NCBI GenBank assembly: GCA_028583415.1
Contig: CM053267.1
Span: forward strand, 22,017,814-22,081,813
Source: Protea cynaroides
Lineage: Eukaryota > Streptophyta > Magnoliopsida > Proteales > Proteaceae
Length of the DNA: 64,000 bases
Reading direction: 5' to 3'
The notes beneath the pieces are model-generated. The model searched no databases, was not told the origin of the DNA, and worked only from the letters and a program-made list of their open reading frames with translations. Made by a program: the position numbers and the translations under genes. The stretch's first letter is position 1. Every line of letters begins with the position of its first letter. Of this stretch, positions 47,226-60,285 are shown piece by piece.

Positions 47226-47342
47226 CTTTATTTTTCCTATTTTTCATTTTTCATAAATACCAAAATGACTAGGATGCCCCCTTCATTGAATATGATAAGG
47301 AGAAAGGACCCTTTTACACAATGGCAAAAGTAGGGGCTAACA
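45236..47342 (-). repeat. Two LARD-like LTR ends in tandem, CT-rich
   Basis: The segments 45236-46409 and 46410-47342 have parallel order: CT-rich stretch, CCAATAAACC-type words, ATGACTAxxAT words, and terminal GGGGGCTTACA or GGGGCTAACA, like the D terminus GGTGCTTACA. On minus, CACAG/GTAAGTCC at 45572 matches the donor position in D. Low-complexity frames here are not genes. The second segment ends in a TA microsatellite and poly-T. Confidence 0.4.
47145..47226. repeat. TA microsatellite followed by poly-T
   Basis: About 30 uninterrupted TA units are followed by a T run. Confidence 0.97.
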
Positions 47343-47868
47343 CCATGTTCAATTGATTGGTCATTATTTATTCTACGTTCACAAAATTTAATATGCGGTT
47401 TGCCTTCGTTTTGTTGAACTTTGATTTTCCTTTCTCTTGTTGAACTTCAAGAGGAGAGAGAGAGAGAGAGAGAAAGAGAGGGATAAAGGCATAAAGTAAA
47501 AGTTAAAATCCTATATTTAGCATAGAGACAAATGGGAAGAAAAAGTGGGAGGGAGAAAATAGAAATGGAAATTATGTGGTCTATGTCGCATCGGTCTTTA
47601 ATCTATCTACACTGGGTTCATCTTTAATCGGTTTATGATGAGTCGGTCTTTAATTGATCGGCTAGGTTGGGCGACTGTTAGGTTACACCCCTGCTCTGTG
47701 AACGACCTATTTATTAACCAGTCTGGTCTAAGCCCGACATGTTTATTAAATGGTATGGTTTGGTGCGGTTTTTAATCGGTCGGCCAAACTCGTAGGATAT
47801 GGTGCTGGCCAAAAATTGACACTCCATAGTCCAGGGGAGGTATGAGTAATTTTTTCTTGTAATTACAG

Positions 47869-50010
<2,142 letters not shown>

Positions 50011-50982
50011 TTCCAAATTATTTTAATGCTTTCCTTGGATTTCCTTCTACTTTGTTTCTAATCTCTTCCTTTCCCTCCCTGCAATAAAACCATTAAAAAA
50101 TTGAAAAATCAAAACCGATTAAGTAATCGATTCTGGTAAGAATTTTGAAATCATTTCATAAATGGTTCGGTTTTGGTTTTACTCATTACACACCGAACCG
50201 CACTGTTTACCACCCTTAGTTATAGTTATTAGTCTCTTTTCTAAGTTTAAAATTTTCACTTCCCTTTTCCTTAAAATAACCTTTCATCCAAACTAAACCT
50301 TGAGGAGTTAAAGATCAGAGAGAAGAATTTAATGTTGTCTCAAAACAAGTTTGTACAGGGAGGGAAGCAGGGATTTCCAAGTTGATAAGCATTTGTTTTC
50401 ACATATCTCCTTTTATCCATATGAGTGATGTTTATGAAAATCACAGCAAAAATTTGAGTGCATTCAATTTTATAGTTCTTATTAAATCTAAACAATTTTT
50501 TTTTTGGATATACGGTAATAATCTTTAGAGTACTAGTAGTCATTAATGGATGGATATACACGTGATGCATGCCAATACAAAAGGTATACAATATTTAACT
50601 GAATTAAACTTTAAAATTTGACATGTAGTTAGTCTAAAAAATGTTTTCTCTATCCAATGGTCAAAATGGACACATAATCTAACCACATTAAAGAATAGAT
50701 GGTTTTGTGATGTTGGAAAAAGAAAAAGACCCTTAAGACAATAATCATTTGTCTTTTTTTTTTTTTTTTTCTCTCCTCAATCAATACATTACACATGATT
50801 ACTTTTAGGGAAAAGGAAGTACATGCTATGGTATTTACTTTTATCTCTATTTCTCTCCTCCTTGCAATCTAGAGCTCTTTTCTCTCTTCCAAGTTATTGA
50901 TTATCAATTCTTCTTGTACTTTCATTTTTCCCACCAGTATATAAGATTCCAATATGTCGTGCTATAGATCCTCCTCCCATAA
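50011..50982. other. Unannotated, no gene
   Basis: AT-rich DNA with a T run near 50755. Nothing is recognised up to the target duplication CATAA (50978-50982) of element B. Confidence 0.5.
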
Positions 50983-53292
50983 TGTCACACCCTAATTCCG
51001 CACACTTCAGAATGATGTGATGAACCGCCAAATAACCAACGGTTCAACCAGGATCTCTTATAGGCTATCCCCGCGTTATCCAAACTTAACACCCATCCAC
51101 AATCATAATCAGAGTAATACACAATAGCGGAAAATTTATAAATAATATGAACTGAGAACTAAAATGATACCCATAATATCAAATTATTCTGTGTTTAACT
51201 AAGACATAAATATTCAAATACCAAATACATGTCTTATAAATCCAATAAAGAAACCTACAAAAATATCTAATCGAATACACATGAGTTGCACTCGCAAGAG
51301 GAGTCGTGTGTATCGTCTTCAGCTCCAACTTCCATAGCTGCTACAGTTCCATACGCTGACAGGTTCATATAATCTTCAACAGCATATCCTGCATCATCAA
51401 CTAAAAATATTCGACGTCGAGGGGTGAGCACACAATACGGCTCAGTGAGTAGCCAAAACAATGCAACATTACATATGCATGCAAAAAAATCAATTTATAT
51501 CTTTGGTCTTGGTTTATAGTTTGCAATGTGCAATAGAAAGGTTGGGTGATCAAAGGTTAACGGTTATTGATACCGCCTATATATACAGGGTGTGGAAGCC
51601 CGCCCGAAGGTTAACGGTTATCGTCGTCCCCATCCACCCTACCATAACATTATACAACAAAGGTTAACGGTTATTGTTATATAATGATATACCAACACGT
51701 AAGCCCCTGTTAGTGAGGGCTTGCAAACTGGGCTCGCTGCTAACCAAAAATAATGCCAAACAGTGTATCCAAGGCCTCACCCCAGCATCCCTCAGAACAT
51801 CCATAGAGATAGAGCTAAGGCCCCCGGTAGAGTCGAGACTACAAGGACCGAGACCACCTCCCCGATACTCTACGACATAATAGTTCCGCTAAGGTAATGG
51901 CGATACGAAGATGCCAATGCACAAGACTTGAGTTAGAGATAGAGCTAAAGTGCTTGAGACCGCCAAAGGGTTAACGTTTATTGACGTTCTCATCACACCT
52001 CCCCTGATACTCGCTCGCATCAAGCACATCAACCACACACATACAAGCACATGCCTATTCCTATCATCATCATCATCATCATGTTATAAACAATAAAGTA
52101 GATATGCATGAACAAGTAATAGAAATATTGGATGGCATGCTGTATGCACATTACAAACATATTCGCATAGAATCAAACATGGCATAGGACTCAATAAATA
52201 GAAAACAGTTTATTATTATCCAATTAAGTTTGGGGTTAAGGTTCCTCACCTTAGCTTGCTAATAGATATTTTCTAAGCTTTCGAATCACTGTTATAACTG
52301 TATTATATTGCTAGCAAACCTAACAAAGTCGATAGAATTTAATTAGAATTAATTCAGAATTTAAAAACCATTCTGTCAACTGAGGGTCGATGCTAGGGTC
52401 GATGCTAGGGTCGATGGGTCTATCGACCCTCCCTCCATTCCCGAACTTCCCGAATGCCGAGGGTCGATGGTCGAAACACCTAGGGTCGGATGGTCTATCG
52501 ACCCTCGGTGCGACCCTCGGTGCACTCTGGTCCAATTTCCACTTTTTAATCCATTCTTCGTGTTTGGGGTCCTATGACTTGCTTCCTACATTCACCCAAC
52601 ACTCATTCCATGGTCTAGAACCATGTATAATTCATCTAGATAGCTTTCGTGCATCCTCCTATGGTTTTCCATGAAAACCTAACCATGGATGGATGGTTTG
52701 GGTTTCTCCAAAATCCTACACTCAACCATATCTAACCTAAGGTCTGTAGAACCTCATGGAATTAGTATCCATACCTGAGAAGATTACTTTTCTCTGCAAT
52801 TTCTTCTCCTTTTTGCTAAGCCTTCTTCCTAGCCTCCTTTCTTCCTCTTTTCCTTCTTCTCTCTTTCTCTCAATTCAATTAGGGTTGTGAAATGAGTGAA
52901 TGTGGCTTAGGGACGTCCTTTAAATAGACTAGGAATGTCCTATAATAGTCCCATTGAGATTTGGAAAGAATCCCAACCGAAAATTAGGAAATTTCCTAAT
53001 TTCAGTTTCGTCAGAAACCGAGGGTCGATGGGAGGGTCGATGATCCCGTCGACCCTAGGGTCATAAGCTGTCCGATCCTCCCTCAAAAACTGAGGGTCCG
53101 ACTTTCCCGTATTGGGAGATCCGACCCCGCTTTCACTGGGTGTGCGACCCTCCCTTAGAATTAAGTGTTTTCGGGTCGATTTCGTACTTGGGATCTCGAT
53201 CTCCTTCATGCCCTTGGTCCATTTGACTCGACCATGATGGGTAAACCTGGTTCAAGGTGGTAAGACCGGGTTAGATTGACACAGGTCTTACA
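50983..53292 (-). repeat. 3' LTR of element B
   Basis: TGTCACACCC...GGTCTTACA. On minus it carries GGGTCGA words in U3 (53018-53160), TATA-like CTATTTAAAG (near 52920), donor TTCTCAG/GTATGG (near 52774), a second GGGTCGA array (52383-52520), an exon ending CTAAG/GTGAGG (near 52258) and the conserved exon (51267-51400). Four copies of GGTTAACGGTTAT-type words sit at 51555, 51609, 51662 and 51969. Confidence 0.95.
51267..51400 (-). CDS. Conserved LTR-encoded exon (element B, 3' LTR)
   Basis: After ATTTTTAG the frame reads V-D-D-A-G-Y-A-V-E-D-Y-M-N, Y-G-T-V-A-A-M-E-V and H-D-S-S-C-E-C-N-S-C-V-F-D stop. Compared with A most shared residues use different third bases. In B the spliced frame from exon 2 contains a stop (TAA at the exon end), so entry here must differ from A, or the exon 1-2 coding frame is not ancestral. 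Confidence 0.58.
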
Positions 53293-56200
53293 ACTCCCAC
53301 CAACTTATAAAAATTTCGTCCTCGAAATTGTACATACCTTCTGAATCAAACAAGTGAGGGTATTGCTTTCTCATAGCATTTTCTTCTTCCCATGTAATCT
53401 CTTCCATGTCTCTACTTTTCCATGTGACCTTAACATAGTAGATATCTCTGTTGCGTAAACGTTGAACCTTTCGACTAGTGATTTCCGTTGGTATTACTTC
53501 AAATGTCAAATCATCAGTCAGTTCCGGCAAATCTACTGTCAACACATGTGTTGGGTCATTGACATACTTCTTCAATAAGGATATGTGGAATACGTCATGC
53601 ACACTTGACATAGATGGTGGTAGTGCTAATTGATAAGCTACTTTCCCACGCTTAGCCAGAATCTCATATGGTCCGACATATCTTGGACTTAGTTTTCCTT
53701 TCTGTCTGAACCTCTTCAATCCTCGCATAGGCGATACTTTCAGAAATACTTTATCACCTACGGCGAACTCTAGATCTCTTCGTCGAGTATCTGCGTATTG
53801 CTTCTGACGGTTCTGAGCTGTTCTTACTCTTTCCTTGATGATGTCGACCACTCGACAAGTCTCTTCAACAAATTCTGGTCCAACGATACTACGTTCTCCA
53901 AGGGAGTTCGACACTTCCTACCATACAGTGCTTCATAAGGTGACATCTGTATAGTAGCCTACTCGATCAATGGTAACTTCTCGTCCCATGATCCCTTGAA
54001 ATCAATCACACATGCTCGTAGCATATCTTCTAAAATCTGAATGGTACGCTCCGACCGTCCGTCCGATCTGTGGGTGGAATGCAGTACTGAACTTCAATGT
54101 TGTACCCATAGCCTTTTGCAGTCCTTCTTAAAATTTGGAAGTAAATTGTGGGTCCCTAACGGACACAATGCTTTCTGGAACACCATGTAACCGAACAATA
54201 TTATCCACGTACAGCTTTGCTAACCTTTCGAGTGTATATTGGGGTCGTATCGATACGAAGCGAGCTGTTTTAGTCAGACGGTCTACAATCACCCAAACTG
54301 CGTCAACTACTCGAGGAGTCAATGGTAGTCCTGTGACGAAGTCTATAGTGATGCAGTCCCATTTCCATGCTGGTTCCGGTAATGGTTGTAACAGTCCTGC
54401 GGGTCTTTTTCGTTCCGCCTTTACATTCTGACAATTTAGGCATTGAGACACGAACTTGGCTACATCTGCCTTCATTCCCCTCCACCAATACAGTTTCTTT
54501 AGATCATGATACATTTTTGTACTTCCAGGATGTACCGAGTAGATGGTGGTATGGGCTTCTTTCATGAGTCGGTGTCTAATGTCTACACTTTCTGTTTCGG
54601 GTACACATATTCTTCCTTTGTATTTCAGTACCTTCTCGTCATCCAAGGTGAACTCAGGGGTTAGTCCTACCTTTCTCAATATCTTCTTGTACCGTTCTCA
54701 GATAAGGATCTGCTTTGATAGCTGTCTTCACTTCGTCCACTATATCCGGTACAATCTTCAATGCCGCAAACATATTTGAAAACCGATGAATGAACCCTTG
54801 GTTGGTTGATCCATCCGGTGTATCTATCACATACTGCTCGTTGCCGTGATTAAACACCATTCCATTGGTATACATTGTTGCAGTCGTGCTGGTTTCTCCT
54901 TGAGATTTTATCATTGCTTTCCTGCTCAATGCATCCGCTACCACATTTGCTTTTCCCGGATGATACTGGATATCACAATCATAGTCTTTCAATAATTCCA
55001 GCCATCTTCTTTGTCTCATATTTAACTCCTTCTGATTAAATAGATACGTAAGGCTTTTATGGTCCAACTTAATCTGAAAATTTTCTCCGTATAGGTAGTG
55101 TCTCCATATCTTGACAGCATGTACTACTGCCGCTAACTCCAAATCATGGGTGGGGTAAATTTTCTCATGTACTTTCAACTGTCTCGATGCATATGCAACT
55201 ACTTGTTCTCCTTGCATAAGCACACATCCTAGTCCCAATCCCGATGCATCAGTATATAAAGTAAATGTCTGTCCCAGAACGAGAATGGTTAAAATTGGTG
55301 TGGATATCAATCTGGTCTTCAGTGTTTGAAAGCTCTTTTCACACTTATCCGTCCATACAAACTTTTCTCCTTTCTTGGTCAAACTGGTGAGAGGTACGGC
55401 GATCCGAGAATAGTCTTCTACGAATCTCCGATAATATCCAGCTAGACCCAGAAAACTTCTAATTTCTGAGACGCTCTTTGGTGCTTCCCACTTCACAATA
55501 GCTTCGATCTTACCGGGGTCCACTTTGATTCCTTTAGCGGATACTACATGGCCTAGAAATGCGACTTCGCTTAGCCAAAACTCACACTTAGAAAATTTGG
55601 CGTATAACTTCTCTCTTTCCTTTATATCTGTAGGGCTGCGTTTAGGTTCTTGACATGGGTTTCCTTGTCCTTGGAGTATATGAATATGTCATCAATAAAT
55701 ACTATGACCGACGTATCCAACATGTCGTGGAAGACCCGGTTCATAAGTTCCATGAATGTTGCCGGTGCGTTAGTCAGTCCGAAGGACATCACTAAGAACT
55801 CATAATGTCCGTATCTTGTCCGGAAAGCTGTCTTCGGAATGTCACCTTCTTTAATCTTCAGTTGATGATAGCCTGATCGAAGATCGATCTTTGAAAATAC
55901 CCTCGCTCCTTGTAGCTGATCGAACAAGTCATCGATCCTGGGTAGTGGGTATCGATTCTTGATTGTCGGCTTATTCAACTCTCTATAGTCGATACATAAC
56001 CGAACGCTACCATCTTTCTTCTTACGAACAACACCGGTGCTCCCCATGGAGATATACCGGGTCTAATATAACCCTTATCCAGCAGTTCTTGTAATTGCAC
56101 TTTTAATTCCTTCGGTTCGGTAGGAGCCATTCTATACGGTGCTTTTGATACCGGTGCAGCTCCAGGTGTATCAGGTCTATTACAAACTTCGTGGCTCGGT

Positions 56201-56746
56201 CGGGTGATAATCCGGGTAGTTCCTCCGGAAATACATCAGGAAAATCTCGCACTACGTCAATATCTTCCATTTGTGGCACGTCCTTGGTTAGGTCGACTAC
56301 TGATACTAGGTATCCGACCGCTCCTTTCTCAAGGCACTTCTTAGCCTTTAATGCTGAGAGTACGACCTTGTGTCTCCTGGGAAGTTTGGTTCCCGAGAAA
56401 CTAAATTCTGCTCCTTCCTTTTCCTTGAACGTTAGCTTCTTCTCGGCACATAACAACTTTGCAGAGTGCCGAGCTAACCAGTCCATTCCCAAGATGACAT
56501 CAAAGTCTGCCATCTCAAGTTGTATTAAGGTTGCATCCAAGGTCTGCTCTCCGATGAGAACTGGACATGGTCCATAACCTTTTTCTAATTCCACTTCTAA
56601 TCCCATCGGTGACCGTACAAGTAATTTGTAGTCTAATGTTTTGATGGGCAGATTGGTCTTCTTTCCAAACGACACAGATATAAATGAATGAGTAGCTCCT
56701 GAATCAAAGAGTACTCTGGCGGGTACGCCATTGATAGGTACGATAC
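53288..56746 (-). pseudogene. pol: pol of element B: protease, RT, RNase H, integrase, chromodomain
   Basis: Protease L-F-D-S-G-A lies near 56713-56696; RT at about 56050-55490 with an intact V-F-I-D-D box near 55695; RNase H to about 54930 (D-A-S-G-L-G-L-G-C, Y-A-S-R-Q-L-K-V-H, D-H-K-S-L). The integrase H-H-C-C part and core are at 54600-53900, and the chromodomain-like tail at 53460-53330 (Y-V-K-V-T-W, I-T-W-E-E-E). Frames are broken near 56110, 56020, 55620, 54660, 54130 and 53900. The last frame reads through the purine tract and ends at a TAA formed by the first bases of the LTR (53288-53290), so Pol overlaps the LTR. Roles are as for the A pol. Confidence 0.93.
53293..53301 (-). other. 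Polypurine tract of B
   Basis: GGTGGGAGT on minus lies directly before TGTAAGACC, preceded by GAGGACGAAATTT as in A and F. In B this tract is translated as the last residues of Pol. Confidence 0.75.
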
Positions 56747-56818
56747 CTGTGATTCGTTTTTTTTACTTAGTCTACATGCTCAATCAATGTAATTTTAATC
56801 TTAAAGTTTCGGTCATAC
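56747..56818 (-). other. Intron at the gag/protease junction of B (72 nt)
   Basis: On minus, the donor is CACAG/GTATGA and the acceptor AATCACAG/GTATCG. Splicing restores D-V-V-T-G-I-V-P in frame. Unspliced RNA meets a TGA inside the intron. Position and phase are identical to A and C, although most of the intron sequence has diverged. Confidence 0.78.
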
Positions 56819-57699
56819 CTGTGACCACATCGGGCGATGCGGCTGCATCCTCTGATGTAACAGCATATACCCGTCCTTGATGTAACTGTTTCTTGGGTTT
56901 TGGGCACTCTCTTGCCATATGCCTTGGTTGGTTGCAGTTATAACACCTCGGGGCTTCAACTGATAAAGACTCAGGAACTCCTTCTCCATCGAATCTCTAA
57001 AGCTTCGTGGAAAATATTTCTCAAAGAAAGCTTCTTTATATATAGCCCAAGTCAGTAGGGCGTGCTTAGTCAATAGATAGGTCCTGGTCGACTTCCACCA
57101 ATGATGTGCGTCACCTTTGAGCATGAAGGTGGCGCATAACACTTTTTCTTCTTCAGTAATAGTCATCATAAGGAAATTCCTTTCCATTTCGTCTATCCCG
57201 TGTGCTGGCCACAGTGGATCAGACGGCTTTCCATTGAATTCCCTTGGTTTCATTTTCAAAAATCTCTCCACTAGCCGGGAGTGATCCAGTTGATTTTGAT
57301 ATGCCCCAAACATAGGGGGGTGGATACCGATAGTTCCCTTGGGCTGCTACGGGGCTTGCACAGAACCGGTGCAGCTTGTTGTTGAGGTGTCCGAGGGGCT
57401 GGGTGGTTACCCACCGGTGCTGCACTAGCTTGCCCAGTGTGCATGGCTGCAGCCTGAGTGGCTTGAAACATAACTCCCATTGCAACCTGCATTTGAGCTT
57501 GTGCGTGTTGCATTTGCTGTAGTTGTTGAGCCAGATTCATCACCACTGTTGCTAGCTCTGGTGGTGGTGGTGGTAAATTTGTAGGGTTCACCGGTTCTGG
57601 ATTTTCCGGTACCTAGTTATTCTCTTGACTAGTCTCCTCCACGGGTGGTGGTGGTGGGACTGTGTTTCGGGTCTGTCGGGTAACTCTACGGCTAGACAT
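56819..57699 (-). pseudogene. gag: gag of element B, internal deletion
   Basis: The start ATG at 57699-57697 gives a basic N-terminus and a Pro-rich stretch; a TAG follows near 57615. A Gln-rich helical part (57560-57430), then the Gag capsid domain (about 57290-56970, with W-W-K-S and F-F-E-K-Y-F-P-R) follow. About 120 codons between the capsid end and the zinc knuckle are missing compared with A: E-F-L-S-L joins directly to the knuckle C-x2-C-x4-H-x4-C (CYNCNQPRHMAREC, near 56940-56900). There are frameshifts near 57300 and at the deletion joint. Confidence 0.87.
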
Positions 57700-57836
57700 A
57701 TTTCCTTTCTGAGATGGGTGGTGCCTGAAAGTCATCAAAATCAGTGAGAAATCATTTATACTTCATGTAGGCACGCTAACCGATATAAAATTCGAGATCT
57801 TCAATTTATTCTGAAAAAATACTGTCTTTTCTATGT

Positions 57837-58048
57837 AGGGTCGATAATGAGGGTCGATGGTATGTCCGACCCTTGGTATCCGACCCTGGGAATGACCTGT
57901 TCTTCCCGAGAGCTGAGGGTCGATGCGAGGGTCGATGGGTGTCCGACCCTCAGTCTGACCCCTTGAATTTCGTCGATTCCGAGAGTCGAGGGTCGATTGG
58001 AGGGTCGATTCGAGGGTCGATGGTGTTGGTCGAATTGTCCGACCCTCG
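57837..58048 (+). promoter_or_regulatory. GGGTCGA-type motif array at the antisense promoter of B
   Basis: At least twelve words GGGTCGAT or its inverse, plus CCGACCC variants, lie in 210 bp directly upstream of the antisense leader (about 58085-58203). The same words make arrays in the B and E LTRs. Several are inverted pairs, as expected of sites for a dimeric or multimeric binder. Confidence 0.68.
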
Positions 58049-58203
58049 GACTAAAAATCAGATTTTTAAGATCCGATTCTGGGTCATTTCTCACTATTCC
58101 CCCTCCGTTTCGACTCGTCTCTACTCTCCGAGTTACTACAGTGCTACTTCACTATTGTGGATCATTCTTAGTCCGAGTTTTGACATCCACATCACCTCTA
58201 CAG

Positions 58204-58645
58204 GTAAAATTTCCCAACCTTCCCTGTTTTTAGGTTTTTATTTCGAGGTTTTTGCTTATTTAACTCGTATTTTCCAAATTAAACTTTTTCTAACCGTAAA
58301 AATTCTATTTTTATTGGGGGCTTTTGTTATTGGGGTCTTGAGGAACGAAAGCCCTCAAAAATTTTTCAGTTTCATCGGTTGGTTATCGAGAAACTTAAAT
58401 TTTTCTCTTTTTGCCCTAATTTATCGAAATTTTTGATTTTTCTTGAATTTCTTCAAATTGGACCTCGTCAGTTAAAATTTCCTACTGCATGTGGGTGGTA
58501 GGATATGTCTAAACCTTCGTAAGTCCTTATGCCCACTTGTATGGCAAGAAATGGGGCTTTATGGTCAACTTACGCCGTTATTAAATCAAATTTTGGATTT
58601 TTATCCTGCTAACTCCTTGTTTCTTTTCTCTTTCTTATTTTGCAG
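58204..58645 (+). other. 5'-UTR intron of the element B antisense gene
   Basis: The donor is CTACAG/GTAAAATTT and the acceptor CTTATTTTGCAG; 442 nt, T-rich. It lies immediately before the start region, as in A (425 nt). Confidence 0.65.
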
Positions 58646-59842
58646 ATACTGTGGCCCATACCAAAGTGCCAAGATTGCGTGATCCACTCCACTTCCGTTC
58701 AAATGAAACCGAGGCACAGTATGCCTACTATACCGGCAAGAAAGTGGAAGGGGGTCGTATGGTGAACCTGGTTGATCTAGCCTTGTTCAACGTAGAGAGA
58801 GCATTCGGGGACATGGGGTGGCTCCCTGTCATCACATACGACGCGTGCACATGTCCAGACTTGGTGCGCCAGTTCTATTGTAATCTCCAGGTGGTGGGGG
58901 ATTACAATGATGTCAAGCGTGGCCAAGAGTTGCGCATCACTAGCTACGTCAAGGGGGTGCACATTTCTTTTGACTATTGGCAACTGGCCGATCTGTTGGG
59001 CATTCCCTACGATGGTCCTATGGTGTACTGTGCGCTGGGAGAGCCACAGTTTGTTGAGATGGAGATGAGAGCAGAGATCGACAATCAGTTGCTCCGTCCT
59101 GATAGATGGCAGATGAGAGCTTGCTACTTGCGTCCATCTCCACGAGTCTTCTCGCAAGATTATCCAAAGATAATCTGATTCCGTAGAGTGGGCACTATGA
59201 GAGGGTGTCTCGACTGACCCAGTTCTTGATCTACAAAGCATATGCACTCGACGGCCGGTGCGCCTTCCTTACATCATCATGCGGACGATGATCGGGTGCC
59301 ACATTGTCCGGTCATAGGGGTAATCTACCCTATGGATGCATGATTACAGGTGCTCCTGACCCGTTTGGGGGTGGATCTAGTAGATGAGAAGATCCGAGGA
59401 GAAGACCTTCTCGTCGCCTCTAGATTGGGAGGCTATCCGCAAGATGGGGCTGCGAGATGCGGAGGTTAGTGATGAGGAGAGGAACGCGATGGTGCGCCCT
59501 CACACTCGGGTCGAGGTGGACCGATGCTGCGGCTCGCTGCTAGGGCTCGGGGAGATCCGGTCGACGATGATGATCGTATGTATATGGATGTCGACGCGAT
59601 ACCCCCGCCATCACCCACACGAGGCGGATGGAGTTGGTACTTCGCGGCGGCGGCTTCGCACCCGAGGCTGGTCCTTCTCACGATGCTGGTCCTTCACGCC
59701 CATCTTCCGATATGATGGAGATGTTACGCGAGATCGAGAGACTCAGCGCAGATCGGACCCGAGGATGGAGGATTTGCTAGATGCTCGGCGCATGAGAGTG
59801 GAGGAGCTGTTGGCTGCTCGGCACACATCCGAGCGCGGATAG
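58646..59842 (+). pseudogene. Antisense gene of element B (putative plant transposon protein-like)
   Basis: The exon begins after the acceptor. The start position holds GTG (58651) where A has ATG. The first open stretch (to 59178) carries F-Y-C-N-L, V-K-G-V-H-I-S-F-D and L-G-I-P, matching A and C. After a frameshift near 59165 the rest is scattered over frames: D-W-E-A-I near 59420 matches the end of the domain in A and C, and an acidic then helical, Arg/Glu-rich tail follows to about 59842. The tail of B differs more from A and C than the domain does. It sits between primer site and gag on the opposite strand, as in the others. Its function is unknown. Confidence 0.75.
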
Positions 59843-60270
59843 GTGAGCTCATGGAGATCCGGCGTGCGGCGACCGACAGAGAGTAGTCGATCTCACGGCT
59901 AGTCTACAGGACGACCCGGACTCGGATAGCCCTGGTTGACTAGAGTCTATGCCGAGGACTACGACAGAGATCGTGAGGCACCGCCTCCTCCTTCGCCTCC
60001 GGTTTCCCGATTGTACTTTACCTTTCTTGTACTACGCAGTAACTGTCCGGGTTGTGGACCGTACTCGCTTTAGCGATGTATATACGTTGTAGTTCTCTTA
60101 CTCGGTGTATGTAACTGGTTTTCTCTTTAATAGATGCATTATTCTCTTTTTAATTCGGTTTCAGTCATCACTTGTGCTTACAATGTGTTTGTATTAAAGC
60201 TTTTAATTTATCCTATCTCAGTTCACAATTATTTTAAATGTATGCTAGTTCGGCGGGCAAGGCCTAAGAA
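59843..60270. other. Element B leader after the antisense gene
   Basis: No clear frame. AACTGTCC and TTGTGGACC near 60045 match the sequence after the antisense gene in C and A, so this is probably the antisense 3' UTR and the element leader. Confidence 0.5.
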
Positions 60271-60282
60271 GCTCTGATACCA
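60271..60282 (-). other. Primer binding site of B (initiator-Met tRNA)
   Basis: On minus, TGGTATCAGAGC lies three bases after the LTR end, identical to A. Confidence 0.9.
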
Positions 60283-60285
60283 AGT

